Program-made: the position numbers and the translations under genes
The notes under the pieces: model-generated
What the model was told of the DNA's origin: nothing
The model's input: the letters and a program-made list of their open reading frames with translations, nothing else
The model's database searches: none
In this document: piece after piece, positions 44,373 to 52,811 of the stretch
Layout: each line of letters starts with the position of its first letter
Numbering within the stretch: position 1 is the first letter of the stretch
From: an uncultured Macellibacteroides sp.
GTDB taxonomy: Bacteria; Bacteroidota; Bacteroidia; Bacteroidales; Tannerellaceae
Reading direction: 5' to 3'
Assembly: GCF_963667135.1 (NCBI RefSeq)
Contig: NZ_OY762974.1
Span: forward strand, 3,919,054 to 3,983,053
DNA: 64,000 nt

Positions 44373-44447
44373 TCAACACCACGGACTTTAAGCGTAAAGC
44401 AAAAGGCGTTGTGAAATCAGACATAATTATAAATAAATAGAGAATTT

Positions 44448-45224
44448 ATGCATCAGGAAACAGATATTCTTGAAGTTTCGGATTTGTTGTTAGACCTGGC
44501 TATTACGTTAATGGCTTCGGGGGCTCACACATCCCGCGTGGTCAGGAACGTTGCACGAGCTGCCGAGTCTTTTGGATACAGCACAGATCTGACCGTTTTT
44601 CAGATGAGTGTTTTAATGACCCTGACTCGTCTTAACGACAGTAATGTAAGACATACCGCAATTCGCAAAATCAAACCCATGGCTCTTAATTTCAGGACCA
44701 TCTCAAATCTGAGTGCTCTTACCTGGAGTGCATACGACAATAAGTTACCGCTGGAAGAACTCAAGGAAGAGTTTAACGATATACTAAATACGCCGCGAAT
44801 GTCGCGCTGGCTGGTATTGTTTCTTGTAGCTTGTGCAAATGCAGCGTTCTGCCGGTTGTTTATGGGTGATATATATGCCATGCTTTTTGTATTTGCCGGT
44901 ACCCTTGTTGCATTCTTTATGCGCCAGGAGATGTTGCATCGTCATATTAATCACTTTGTGGTATTTATAACCTGTGCCTTTGTTTCGTCGATGATTGCCG
45001 GAATTAGCTACAAACTTAATATTGGAACTACGCCGGATGTGGCTCTGGCAACCAGTGTTTTATTTCTGATTCCAGGGGTACCCATGATAAATTCGATAAT
45101 CGATATTCTGGAAGGGCATGTTCTTGCCGGTACTTCGAGACTTATTAATGCAACAAATCTGATTATTTGCATTGCATTGGGCTTATTTATCACATTGCAA
45201 TTATTAGGAGTAGACCAACTATGA
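44448..45224 (+). CDS. Threonine/serine exporter, ThrE N-terminal half (DUF1212)
   Basis: 258 residues. A soluble N-terminal part with 'LLLDLAITLMASGAHTSRVVRNVARAAESFGYSTDLTVFQMSVLMTL' is typical of DUF1212 (YjjP-like); about five hydrophobic segments follow, with 'LFLIPGVPMINSIIDILEGHVLAGTSRLINA' as a conserved loop. In ThrE of Corynebacterium both halves are one protein; here they are two overlapping genes, as in many bacteria. Exports threonine or serine by proton antiport. The stop overlaps the next ATG (ATGA). Confidence 0.9.
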   Translation: MHQETDILEVSDLLLDLAITLMASGAHTSRVVRNVARAAESFGYSTDLTVFQMSVLMTLTRLNDSNVRHTAIRKIKPMALNFRTISNLSALTWSAYDNKLPLEELKEEFNDILNTPRMSRWLVLFLVACANAAFCRLFMGDIYAMLFVFAGTLVAFFMRQEMLHRHINHFVVFITCAFVSSMIAGISYKLNIGTTPDVALATSVLFLIPGVPMINSIIDILEGHVLAGTSRLINATNLIICIALGLFITLQLLGVDQL

Positions 45225-45736
45225 ATATCGAACTATCACAAATCATCCAGGACGGAGTCTTTGCAGCAATAGCCTCCATGGGATTCGCAGTTATCTCCAA
45301 TCCTCCAAAGAAAGCTGTTTCTGTATCCATTGTACTTGCCTGCATAGGACATGGATTTCGTTTTTATCTGCTTCATTACACGTCGCTCGACCTTGCCACG
45401 GCAACCTTGTTTGCCGCATTTACAATCGGAATGCTCAGTATCTTTTTTGCCAAGATTATTCATTGTCCGGCCGAAGTGTTTTCATTTCCTTCGCTTCTCC
45501 CAATGATCCCGGGAATGTTTGCTTATAAGATGATTCTTTCGCTGATAAAGTTTCTGCATACCAACGACACTCTATTGCAACAGAGTCTGATTGTTGAAAT
45601 ATTTAAAAACGGTCTTACAGTTGTGTTCGTAATGTTTGCGCTGGTTATTGGTGTTTCCGTTCCGCTATTCGTATTTCACAAGCAATCATTTATGATGACT
45701 CGCTTGATTAATCCAATACGAAAATTTAAGAAGTAA
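45221..45736 (+). CDS. Threonine/serine exporter, ThrE C-terminal half (DUF3815)
   Basis: 171 residues from the ATG at 45221, chosen because it overlaps the stop of the first half by four bases; upstream in-frame codons lie inside the partner gene. Five hydrophobic segments with 'AAIASMGFAVISNPPKKAVSVSIVLACIGHGFRFYLL' and 'FSFPSLLPMIPGMFAYKMI', as in YjjB-like proteins. It should assemble with the preceding subunit in the inner membrane. Confidence 0.9.
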   Translation: MNIELSQIIQDGVFAAIASMGFAVISNPPKKAVSVSIVLACIGHGFRFYLLHYTSLDLATATLFAAFTIGMLSIFFAKIIHCPAEVFSFPSLLPMIPGMFAYKMILSLIKFLHTNDTLLQQSLIVEIFKNGLTVVFVMFALVIGVSVPLFVFHKQSFMMTRLINPIRKFKK

Positions 45737-45746
45737 AGGGATTGTT

Positions 45747-46400
45747 CTATTGAAGCAATGTTGATAGTTCTCGCAGGTTGGCTGCAATGTAAGTGGCTCC
45801 AGCTTTGCGAAGCTCGGCTTCGTCGCCAAAACCGTAAAGGACTCCAATGGAATCGATGCCATTGTTTTCTGCCCCGATAATATCATGTTTACGATCTCCA
45901 ATCATTACAACTGCCGATAAATCGTCAACATGATTTGCGCTCAGTACGTAACTGATTACGTCGGTTTTGGTAGACCTGCTACCATCCATTGTGCTTCCTC
46001 CAATAAAAGTGAAGTAAGAATCGAGACCGAAATAGGCAAGAATTTGCTTTGCAAATGGTTCGGGTTTCGAAGTAGCTAATAACAGCTGCCTGTCCTTCGC
46101 TACCTGATCGATCAGAAATTGGGGCATTCCTTCGTACACTTTATTTTCGAAAAGACCTTTGGTAGAAAAGTATTCTCTGTATTTTTTTAAGGCAGTTTCT
46201 GCCTGCTCGTCGGTAAAATGATAGAATTCTTTAAATGATTCTTTTAACGGGGGACCAATAAACGGGCGCAGTGTGTTTAAATCGGTTACCGTTATTCCAA
46301 AATTCTCTAACGCATATTGCACAGAACGGGTAATCCCTTCCATTGAATCTGTTACCGTACCGTCAAGATCCAGCAGTAAAAACTTGTATTTCTTATTCAT
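45747..46400 (-). CDS. HAD-family phosphatase (phosphoglycolate phosphatase-like)
   Basis: 217 residues. HAD motifs: 'LLLDLDGTVTDSMEGI' (I), 'LLLATSKPEPFAKQIL' (II), Lys in 'STKTDVISYVL' and 'VVMIGDRKHDIIGAENNGIDSIGVLYGFG' (III/IV). The helical cap ('LRPFIGPPLKESFKEFYHF') places it with Gph/PgmB-type enzymes. It is encoded 21 bp after the glycerate kinase gene and in the same direction, so a role in glycerate/glycolate phosphate metabolism is possible. Substrate not proven. Confidence 0.88.
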   Translation of the reverse strand: MNKKYKFLLLDLDGTVTDSMEGITRSVQYALENFGITVTDLNTLRPFIGPPLKESFKEFYHFTDEQAETALKKYREYFSTKGLFENKVYEGMPQFLIDQVAKDRQLLLATSKPEPFAKQILAYFGLDSYFTFIGGSTMDGSRSTKTDVISYVLSANHVDDLSAVVMIGDRKHDIIGAENNGIDSIGVLYGFGDEAELRKAGATYIAANLRELSTLLQ

Positions 46401-46421
46401 TATATATTTCTAATCGTTAGT

Positions 46422-47567
46422 TCAACTAAAATCAAATTGTCGCAATGTGCTGAAAACTTGTTTAATGGTTCGTTTAATATTTGTAACAGCAAAAGTTGGC
46501 TCCAAGGATTGTTCGAGCAAAACCGGACCGGGAGAAATAGCAAATACCCCGGCAAAACCAGCATCGTTAAGTACATCTATATCCTCTATACTTCCTGCAA
46601 TGGCAATAACAGGAATGTTTTTTCTGCTTGCTACATCCAATATTCCTTTGGGGACTTTTCCCATAAGCGTTTGTCTGTCCAAACGCCCTTCGCCAGTAAT
46701 AATCAGGTCTGCTTGTTCTATTATTTGCTCAAAATCCAGCGAATCAAGTAAAAGTTTGATTCCGGGAGTTAGCTCAGCATGCAGAAAAGCAAGTAAGCCC
46801 CCTCCCATCCCACCAGCAGCACCAGCTCCGGGAACGTTGGATATATCAATGCCCAGCTCCTTTTTAATAACTCCGGCCAGCGAACAAAGACCCCTGTCAA
46901 GTTGTTCAATCATTCCGTCGGTTGCCCCTTTTTGAGGTCCATACACATAAGCAGCGCCATTCGTTCCGTAAAAGGGATTGTCCACATCACAAGCCACAGT
47001 AAAACGAGCCTCCTTAATTGCAGGATGTGCTAAAGCCAAATCAATAGAATTAATCTCACTCAAAACCTGCCCTCCATAGCCAACAGACAAACCTTTTGCA
47101 TTAAGAAACCGATAGCCCAACGCCTGCAACATTCCTACACCGCCATCGTTGGTAGCACTCCCGCCTATACCTACGATAAAGTTCCGGCAGCCCCGGTTCA
47201 GCGCATCCCGAATCAGCTCTCCGGTGCCAAAAGTCGAAGTCAGCATAGGATTCCGTTTATCTTGCAACACCAAAGGCAGACCACTTGCCTGAGCCATTTC
47301 TATTAAAGCGGTTTGCCCATCTCCAGAAATACCATACCGGCATTCAATTAAATTCATCAGCGGATCATGCACCCGAACAGTAATATATGCTCCTTTCCAG
47401 GCCGACACCAAAACATCGAGCATTCCTTCGCCTCCGTCGGCTACAGCAACCTTCACAAGCTGACAAGTTGGATAAACACTCCACACTCCTTCTTCCACCG
47501 CATTGTTTACGTCGGAAGACGAAAGGCATCCTTTAAAAGAATCAACAGCAATTACTATTTTTTTCAT
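46422..47567 (-). CDS. Glycerate kinase (GarK/GlxK family)
   Basis: 381 residues. Family signatures 'IVIAVDSFKGCLSSSDVNNAVEEG' at the N-terminus, 'VKVAVADGGEGMLDVL', 'FIVGIGGSATNDGGVGMLQALGY', 'GAGAAGGMGGGLLAFL' and 'DLIITGEGRLDRQTLMGKVPKG'. It phosphorylates D-glycerate (usually to 2-phosphoglycerate) in the cytoplasm. Length is normal. It is the first gene of a two-gene unit with the HAD phosphatase. Confidence 0.95.
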   Translation of the reverse strand: MKKIVIAVDSFKGCLSSSDVNNAVEEGVWSVYPTCQLVKVAVADGGEGMLDVLVSAWKGAYITVRVHDPLMNLIECRYGISGDGQTALIEMAQASGLPLVLQDKRNPMLTSTFGTGELIRDALNRGCRNFIVGIGGSATNDGGVGMLQALGYRFLNAKGLSVGYGGQVLSEINSIDLALAHPAIKEARFTVACDVDNPFYGTNGAAYVYGPQKGATDGMIEQLDRGLCSLAGVIKKELGIDISNVPGAGAAGGMGGGLLAFLHAELTPGIKLLLDSLDFEQIIEQADLIITGEGRLDRQTLMGKVPKGILDVASRKNIPVIAIAGSIEDIDVLNDAGFAGVFAISPGPVLLEQSLEPTFAVTNIKRTIKQVFSTLRQFDFS

Positions 47568-47608
47568 GAACTCAGAATTCGGTTATGTCTTCTTCTCACT
47601 CAAAGCCG

Positions 47609-47616
47609 CAAAGATA
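47609..47616 (-). promoter_or_regulatory. Bacteroidetes -7 box for glycerate kinase
   Basis: Reads TATCTTTG on the minus strand (exact TAnnTTTG), 42 bp before the glycerate-kinase start. Confidence 0.5.
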
Positions 47617-47776
47617 CTGATTACCCACTAATAACCCTATTACTTAAATGCAACAACGAGGTAAGAATATAATTTATTTACTATTTTTACTCCCATTAAA
47701 ACGAATAAGCTTTTAACTTTGCCTTTACGAACTATAAAAAATGACAATGGAAAGGAAGTCATACTAGATTAATACT

Positions 47777-47839
47777 ACTTTGATCTTTCATTCCCGTAAC
47801 TTTGATCTTTCAAAATTATAGGAATGAAAGATCAAAGTT
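47777..47839. repeat. Three copies of a 14-15 bp motif forming a perfect 18-bp inverted repeat
   Basis: The 376-bp gap 47568-47943 holds this element. ACTTTGATCTTTCATTCC (47777-47794) is a perfect reverse complement of 47821-47838. A second direct copy, AACTTTGATCTTTCA, lies at 47798-47812, 22 bp (about two helical turns) after the first. The direct copy and the inverted copy each contain TAACTTTG, a match to the -7 promoter box, facing opposite ways. Another TAACTTTG lies at 47714-47721. The structure can be a regulator-binding cluster or a hairpin. Nothing else is visible in the gap. Confidence 0.75.
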
Positions 47840-47943
47840 ATAAGGAAGTTTTAGCAATGTTATTTTTCAAAGAATTATTACTATAATTGCAAGACCATTT
47901 ACTTTCCTTTCGTTTTTTGGTTTACATTTAAATAAAGCATCCT

Positions 47944-49326
47944 ATGAGAGATCTTGCAAGAGTCCTGTTAGCTAAAAGATTTATTCTTATTCTTTTGATT
48001 GCTGCCAATGCATCATTGTCGTCTTTTGCACAAACGATCATAAACAGAGATCCCGTCATAGAACAAGCCGTAAAGGATGTTTCAGTACCGGAAATGCATA
48101 AATTGATTGAAGACCTCGTAAGTTTTCACAACAGAAACAACCTGAGTAGTATGAATGAAAAAGAGAAAGGTATCGGAGCTTCCGCCGAATATCTATACAA
48201 CAAGGTTGCATCATTTATTCCTTCATCTCAAGGACGCTTAGGCGTAGAAAAAGTATTTTACACCACAGGAGGAGTTAATACCCGCATGGGAAGGGAAGTC
48301 AATTTGTGTAATGTAGTTGCCACGATTAAGGGTAGCAATGCAACGGACAACAGAGTTATTGCCTTATTAGCACACTACGATAGCCGTAGTTTAGAGGGTA
48401 ACGATTCAACGGAATATGCTCCCGGTGCAAACGACAACGGCAGTGGTGTTGCATGCCTTATGGAAATGACCCGTTTGATGTCTCATATCGATCTGCCTGT
48501 AACAATTAAAATCATGTTCCTTTCCGGAGAAGAACACGGGTTGCTTGGTGCGGGACATATGGCCGAAATCGCTCAAAAGGAAAAATGGAATCTGATTGCC
48601 GTCATCAATAACGACATGATCGGGAATTCCAATGCCAGTGAAACCAATACCCATTCCAACAATATGGTTCGTGTTTTTTCTGAAAACACGCCAATTATAG
48701 AGAATGAAGAGTTACGCAAAATCAGGATCTTTAACTCCTCAGAAAACGACAGTCCGTCAAGACAGCTTGCCCGGTATATAAAAGAGGTGGGCGAAAGATA
48801 TGTGGACAACATGACAGTAAAGCTAATTTACCGGAACGACCGTTTTGGGCGTGGAGGAGATCACACTCCTTTCTGCCGTAAAGGTTATACAGTCGTTCGT
48901 GTTTGCGAGATGAATGAAAATTACTACCGTACACATCAAAAAACAGAAGAAAAAAACGGTATCCGGTATGGAGATGAAATCTGGGCTATTGATTTTGAAT
49001 ATGTACGAAAAAATACAGGAATCAACCTGGCTGTTGCAACCAATTTGGCTTTATCTCCCGATGTACCTGTTAACGTAAAAATAGACGTATCAGGCCTGAC
49101 GAACTATACTAAATTATCATGGGAAGCTCCCCAAAAAGGGAAAGTGCCGGCAGCTTATTACGTTTTAATGCGAGAAACCGATCAGTCCGGCTGGCAAAAG
49201 AAAATACTTGTTCATGGCACTAACATCCGCCTGCCTTACAGTAAAGATAATTATTTCTTTGCCGTACAGAGCGTCGATGAAAACGCCCACGAGAGTCTGC
49301 CTGTTTTTGCCGTCGGATCTTTTTGA
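47944..49326 (+). CDS. Secreted M28-family metallopeptidase
   Basis: 460 residues. Signal peptide ending 'LSSFAQ'. The zinc ligands of M28 are all visible: His/Asp in 'LLAHYDSRSL', Asp in 'APGANDNGSGVACLMEMTRLM', the catalytic Glu pair in 'LSGEEHGLLGAGHMAE', Asp in 'AVINNDMIGNS' and the last His in 'ENYYRTHQKTE'. A C-terminal Fn3-like domain ('SPDVPVNVKIDVSGLTNYTKLSWEAPQKGKVPAAYYVLMRE') follows. It is probably an aminopeptidase acting in the periplasm or outside. The IS element inserted directly after its stop codon leaves it intact. Confidence 0.92.
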   Translation: MRDLARVLLAKRFILILLIAANASLSSFAQTIINRDPVIEQAVKDVSVPEMHKLIEDLVSFHNRNNLSSMNEKEKGIGASAEYLYNKVASFIPSSQGRLGVEKVFYTTGGVNTRMGREVNLCNVVATIKGSNATDNRVIALLAHYDSRSLEGNDSTEYAPGANDNGSGVACLMEMTRLMSHIDLPVTIKIMFLSGEEHGLLGAGHMAEIAQKEKWNLIAVINNDMIGNSNASETNTHSNNMVRVFSENTPIIENEELRKIRIFNSSENDSPSRQLARYIKEVGERYVDNMTVKLIYRNDRFGRGGDHTPFCRKGYTVVRVCEMNENYYRTHQKTEEKNGIRYGDEIWAIDFEYVRKNTGINLAVATNLALSPDVPVNVKIDVSGLTNYTKLSWEAPQKGKVPAAYYVLMRETDQSGWQKKILVHGTNIRLPYSKDNYFFAVQSVDENAHESLPVFAVGSF

Positions 49327-49400
49327 GCAGTATCGGATCAACGACAAAAGTTGGGTCAAAAATTAAAAAGGTATATCTTTGTCTTCATAAATACGATCGC

Positions 49401-49787
49401 ATGGACAAGGATATCAACCAATCATTATTAGAGTTAATATTACCAGAAGGAATACTTGAATATTTTGACATAGTAGGCTTTGATAAAGGGAATAGTGGAA
49501 AGTATGTTTATGACAAAACACTGACCATTTATCTGGAAGAGAAAAACCAAATTCCGAAGGAATACAAAAATTATAAATTCAAGGCAAGTGGTTTTATGGA
49601 TCCACGTCTGATAAATGATTATCCTATACGGAATATGTTGGTTACTTTAAGTGTGAAAAGACGGCGATGGGATGTTGAAATAGAAGGCGAAGTTAAAAAG
49701 ATAAGCAGGGATTGGAATGTAGTTGCACAGGGTACTCGCATGAGCGCAGAGTATGCTTCTTTTTTAAAAGAAATTAGTCGATACTAA
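49401..49787 (+). CDS. ISAon1-type transposase, N-terminal region protein
   Basis: 128 residues from the ATG at 49401; the frame is open from 49323 but that part crosses the IS end. 'ELILPEGILEYFDIVGFDKG' and 'FMDPRLINDYPIRNMLVTLSVKRRRWDVE', then 'DWNVVAQGTRMSAEYASFLKEI', match the N-region encoded as a separate first ORF in such elements; it probably holds the DNA-binding part. It ends inside the start of the second ORF, which is in the +1 frame. Confidence 0.85.
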   Translation: MDKDINQSLLELILPEGILEYFDIVGFDKGNSGKYVYDKTLTIYLEEKNQIPKEYKNYKFKASGFMDPRLINDYPIRNMLVTLSVKRRRWDVEIEGEVKKISRDWNVVAQGTRMSAEYASFLKEISRY

Positions 49788-50763
49788 CGCAATCAGTTGT
49801 CAAAGCATTGAAATCTATCTGGGAGTTAACGGGCGTAACTTTCAGCGACAATATAAAGAAAAGCTAAGTGATTTTCGCCATTGGAGACAAGGTCCACATG
49901 CGGAAAAATACATCGTTTACCCCAAAAATCTAGGACCTTACCTGACCATTGATGAAACATCCCTCTCGAACGGTGAGCTTTATACCATCATCACCAATAA
50001 AGCCAGAAAAGGCCAGAAAGGTTCTATTGTTGGTATATTTGAAGGAACCGAATCCAATGAAATCATAAGACTTATACTTAAGCATTATTCAGAACAACAA
50101 CGCAAAATAGTCCGTGAAGTCACTCTAGATATGGCTGCCAATATGAACCTGATTGTCAAAAGTTGCTTTCCCCGGGCTAAACGGGTAACGGACCGTTTTC
50201 ATGTACAGAAGCTGGCTTATGAAGCCGTACAGGACATCCGGATTAAGCATCGGTGGGAAACTCTGGACGCGGAAAATACAGCTTACAAAAAAGCCAAAGA
50301 AAAGGGTATTGAATATCAACCAGAGGTATTAGCAAATGGAGATACCCGAAAACAGTTGCTGGCCAGAAGTCGGTATCTGCTATTTAAACCAGAAGAAAAA
50401 TGGACCCTTTCGCAATGGCATAGAGCACATATATTATTTGAACTTTATCCTGATATTAAAAAAGGCTACGAGCTATCTTATAGTCTTTACAAAATCTATA
50501 ACCGTCAAATATCGCCTGATGTGGCCAGAGCAAAACTGGCTCAATGGTTCAGCCAGGTAGAAGAAGCGGGATTTAATGCATTCTCTACAGTTAGAAAAAC
50601 TTTTGAGACACATCACAATACCATTATAAACTACTTTAACAGCAGAAGCACAAACGCAGCTGCTGAATCGTTTAATGCAAAGATAAAAGAGTTCAGAAGA
50701 CAGTTTAGAGGGGTAACAGACATTAAATTTTTTCTCTACAGATTATGCAAAATTTATGCTTAG
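49768..50763 (+). CDS. ISL3-family DDE transposase, catalytic part
   Basis: The frame is open from 49768 without an early ATG; the first ATG (50131) lies after two catalytic residues, so expression needs a frameshift from the first ORF or a non-ATG start. DDE residues: Asp in 'PYLTIDETSLSNGELYT' (49951-49953), Asp in 'REVTLDMAANM' (50128-50130), Glu in 'AAESFNAKIKEFRRQFRGV'. 'CFPRAKRVTDRFHVQKLAYEAVQDIRIKHRWE' is typical of IS204/IS1001/ISL3 transposases. The ORFs overlap at 49768-49787 next to a T6A4 run (49761-49770) that could promote slippage; the shift needed is +1 (or -2). Confidence 0.85.
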   Translation, partial: KKLVDTNAISCQSIEIYLGVNGRNFQRQYKEKLSDFRHWRQGPHAEKYIVYPKNLGPYLTIDETSLSNGELYTIITNKARKGQKGSIVGIFEGTESNEIIRLILKHYSEQQRKIVREVTLDMAANMNLIVKSCFPRAKRVTDRFHVQKLAYEAVQDIRIKHRWETLDAENTAYKKAKEKGIEYQPEVLANGDTRKQLLARSRYLLFKPEEKWTLSQWHRAHILFELYPDIKKGYELSYSLYKIYNRQISPDVARAKLAQWFSQVEEAGFNAFSTVRKTFETHHNTIINYFNSRSTNAAAESFNAKIKEFRRQFRGVTDIKFFLYRLCKIYA

Positions 50764-50854
50764 ACCCAGAATTTGTTCTTGATCCGCAGTATCCGGCTAT
50801 TAAAAGAAGCTTTCAATATAGTCCGGGATATGTTTGTGCGGGGCGAACAAACAA

Positions 50855-50888
50855 AAAGAGCAACTTTCATTTCTGAAAGTTGCTCTTT
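50855..50888. terminator. Terminator of tRNA-Lys (15-bp stem)
   Basis: AAAGAGCAACTTTCA (50855-50869) and TGAAAGTTGCTCTTT (50874-50888) are perfect complements around a 4-nt loop. On the minus strand it starts 3 bp after the tRNA 3' end and runs into T residues. Confidence 0.85.
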
Positions 50889-50891
50889 AAA

Positions 50892-50967
50892 TGGTGAACT
50901 GCCTGGGGCTCGAACCCAGGACCCCATCCTTAAAAGGGATGTGCTCTACCTGCTGAGCTAGCAATTC
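50892..50967 (-). tRNA. tRNA-Lys (anticodon TTT)
   Basis: 76 nt with the CCA end encoded. The acceptor stem GAATTGC pairs with GCAGTTC (one G-T pair), followed by discriminator A and CCA. D-loop 'AGCAGGTAGAGC', anticodon stem-loop CATCC-CTTTTAA-GGATG with anticodon TTT, and T-arm CTGGG-TTCGAGC-CCCAG are all complete. Confidence 0.95.
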
Positions 50968-50996
50968 ATCCTGTGCATACTACCGTATTGCGAGTG

Positions 50997-51027
50997 CAAA
51001 GATAAAGCCTACATTTTTATTGTGCAA
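50997..51027 (-). promoter_or_regulatory. Bacteroidetes promoter for tRNA-Lys
   Basis: On the minus strand: TTG, 20 bp, then TATCTTTG (51004-50997), about 30 bp before the tRNA 5' end. Good match to the -33/-7 pattern. Confidence 0.55.
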
Positions 51028-51051
51028 GTTTTCCTTCCATTTTTATTTTGT

Positions 51052-51059
51052 TATCTTTG
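51052..51059 (+). promoter_or_regulatory. Bacteroidetes -7 box for ettA
   Basis: TATCTTTG (exact TAnnTTTG), 42 bp before the ettA ATG and divergent from the tRNA promoter. Confidence 0.55.
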
Positions 51060-51101
51060 CACGCATACTCAAATACATACTAATAAACATACGTATTATC
51101 T

Positions 51102-52790
51102 ATGGCAGACGATAAAAAAATCATTTTCTCAATGGTAGGTCTAACCAAGACCTTTCCGCCTCAGAAACAGGTATTAAAGAACATTTATTTGTCATTTTTC
51201 TATGGCGCCAAGATCGGAATTATTGGTTTAAACGGTTCCGGAAAATCAACCTTAATGAAAATTATCGCCGGTATCGAAAAAGAATATCAAGGCGAAGTTG
51301 TTTTCTCTCCAGGGTATTCAGTTGGTTATCTTGAGCAAGATCCTAAGCTGGAAAGCGGCAAAACTGTAAAGGAAATCGTACAGGAAGGTGTGCAGAATAT
51401 TGTTGATACCCTAAAAGAATACGAAGAAGTAAACGAAAAGTTCGGCGATCCCGAGGTACTGGATGATCCAGACAAGATGGATGCCCTTATTAACAGACAG
51501 GCCGAATTACAAGATAAAATCGATGCCACGGATGCATGGAACCTGGACAGCCGTCTGGAACGCGCCATGGATGCATTGCGTTGTCCGCCGGAAGATCAGG
51601 TTGTAGATACATTATCCGGAGGTGAACGACGCCGTGTGGCTCTTTGCCGATTGTTACTTCAACAACCTGATGTGTTGTTACTGGATGAGCCTACCAACCA
51701 CTTGGATGCAGAATCTATCGACTGGTTGGAACAACACTTGCAACAATATTCGGGTACTGTTATTTGCGTTACTCACGACCGCTACTTCCTTGATCATGTG
51801 GCCGGATGGATTTTGGAACTCGATCGTGGCGAAGGTATTCCTTGGAAAGGAAATTACTCTTCGTGGTTGGATCAGAAGACCAAAAAGATGGCTATGGAAG
51901 AAAAGCAGGTTAGTAAGCGCAGAAAGACTTTGGAACGCGAACTTGAATGGGCAACAATGGCTCCTAAAGCCCGTCAGGCAAAAGGTAAGGCTCGTCTGAA
52001 TTCGTACGAAAAGTTATTGAATGAAGACCAGAAAGAACGCGAGGAAAAGTTGGAAATCTTTATTCCTAACGGACCTCGTTTGGGAAACAAGGTAATAGAA
52101 GCTCAGCATGTTGCTAAAGCATTTGGAGACAAGCTATTGTTTGATGATCTAAACTTCATGCTCCCTCCCAACGGCATTGTTGGTATTATTGGTCCAAATG
52201 GTGCTGGTAAGACCACTTTGTTTAAGATGATTATGGGTATGGAGACTGTGGACAAGGGTACTTTTGAAGTAGGTGAAACCGTTAAGATTGGTTATGCCGA
52301 CCAGACTCATAAGGATATAGACCCGACTAAAACCGTATTTCAGGTTGTATGCGGTGGTCAGGAATACATTCGTGTAGGAGGAAAAGAAATTAATGCCAGA
52401 GCCTATTTGTCCCGATTCAATTTTGCCGGAGGAGATCAGGAAAAGCTTTGCGGGATACTGTCTGGTGGAGAACGTAACCGCCTGCACCTTGCTATTACAT
52501 TAAAAGCCGAAGCCAATGTGTTGCTGCTCGATGAGCCTACCAACGATATCGACGTAAATACGCTCCGGGCGCTTGAAGAAGGTCTCGAAAGTTTTGCAGG
52601 TTGCGCCGTTGTTATCTCGCACGACCGCTGGTTCCTGGACCGTATTTGTACGCACATTCTTTCGTTCGAGGGGAATTCCGACGTTGTTTACTACGAAGGT
52701 TCTTATTCGGAATATGAAGAATACAAACGGAAGCAGTTGGGTGATGTAGAGCCTAAACGTGTACGTTACCGTAAACTGATTGTGGATTAA
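51102..52790 (+). CDS. ettA: EttA-type ABC-F ATPase (translational throttle)
   Basis: 562 residues, two ABC domains and no membrane part. First domain: Walker A 'GLNGSGKS', signature 'LSGGERRRVALCRLLL', 'DVLLLDEPTNHLDAESIDWLEQHL'. Second: 'GPNGAGKTT', 'LSGGERNRLHLAITL', 'NVLLLDEPTNDIDVNTLRALEEGL'. The linker 'KRRKTLERELEWATMAPKARQAKGKARLNSYEKLL' and arm insert in domain 1 match EttA. It binds the ribosomal E site and gates early elongation according to ATP/ADP. Full length. Confidence 0.95.
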   Translation: MADDKKIIFSMVGLTKTFPPQKQVLKNIYLSFFYGAKIGIIGLNGSGKSTLMKIIAGIEKEYQGEVVFSPGYSVGYLEQDPKLESGKTVKEIVQEGVQNIVDTLKEYEEVNEKFGDPEVLDDPDKMDALINRQAELQDKIDATDAWNLDSRLERAMDALRCPPEDQVVDTLSGGERRRVALCRLLLQQPDVLLLDEPTNHLDAESIDWLEQHLQQYSGTVICVTHDRYFLDHVAGWILELDRGEGIPWKGNYSSWLDQKTKKMAMEEKQVSKRRKTLERELEWATMAPKARQAKGKARLNSYEKLLNEDQKEREEKLEIFIPNGPRLGNKVIEAQHVAKAFGDKLLFDDLNFMLPPNGIVGIIGPNGAGKTTLFKMIMGMETVDKGTFEVGETVKIGYADQTHKDIDPTKTVFQVVCGGQEYIRVGGKEINARAYLSRFNFAGGDQEKLCGILSGGERNRLHLAITLKAEANVLLLDEPTNDIDVNTLRALEEGLESFAGCAVVISHDRWFLDRICTHILSFEGNSDVVYYEGSYSEYEEYKRKQLGDVEPKRVRYRKLIVD

Positions 52791-52811
52791 TTACTTTAAA
52801 CAATACAGACC

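Larger units (their letters stand above)
49335..50785 (+). mobile_element. Complete ISL3/ISAon1-type insertion sequence (1451 bp) with 8-bp target duplication
   Basis: Terminal inverted repeats start GGATCAAC at 49335 and (reverse complement) GGATCAAG at 50785, with 18 of 23 terminal bases matching and both containing ACAAA and TGGGTC. The direct repeat GCAGTATC flanks both ends (49327-49334 and 50786-50793), the 8-bp duplication expected for ISL3-family elements. Removing the IS and one repeat restores sequence running from the M28 stop towards the tRNA terminator. Ends, target repeat and both ORFs are preserved, so the insertion is probably recent. Confidence 0.88.

Noticed and set aside
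47777-47838. Inverted repeat as an invertible promoter
   Set aside because: Only 26 bp separate the arms, too short for the site-specific promoter inversions known in Bacteroides, and no invertase gene is nearby.
50131-50763. A separate 210-residue transposase starting at 50131
   Set aside because: The same frame is open upstream to 49768 and encodes two catalytic aspartates before that ATG.
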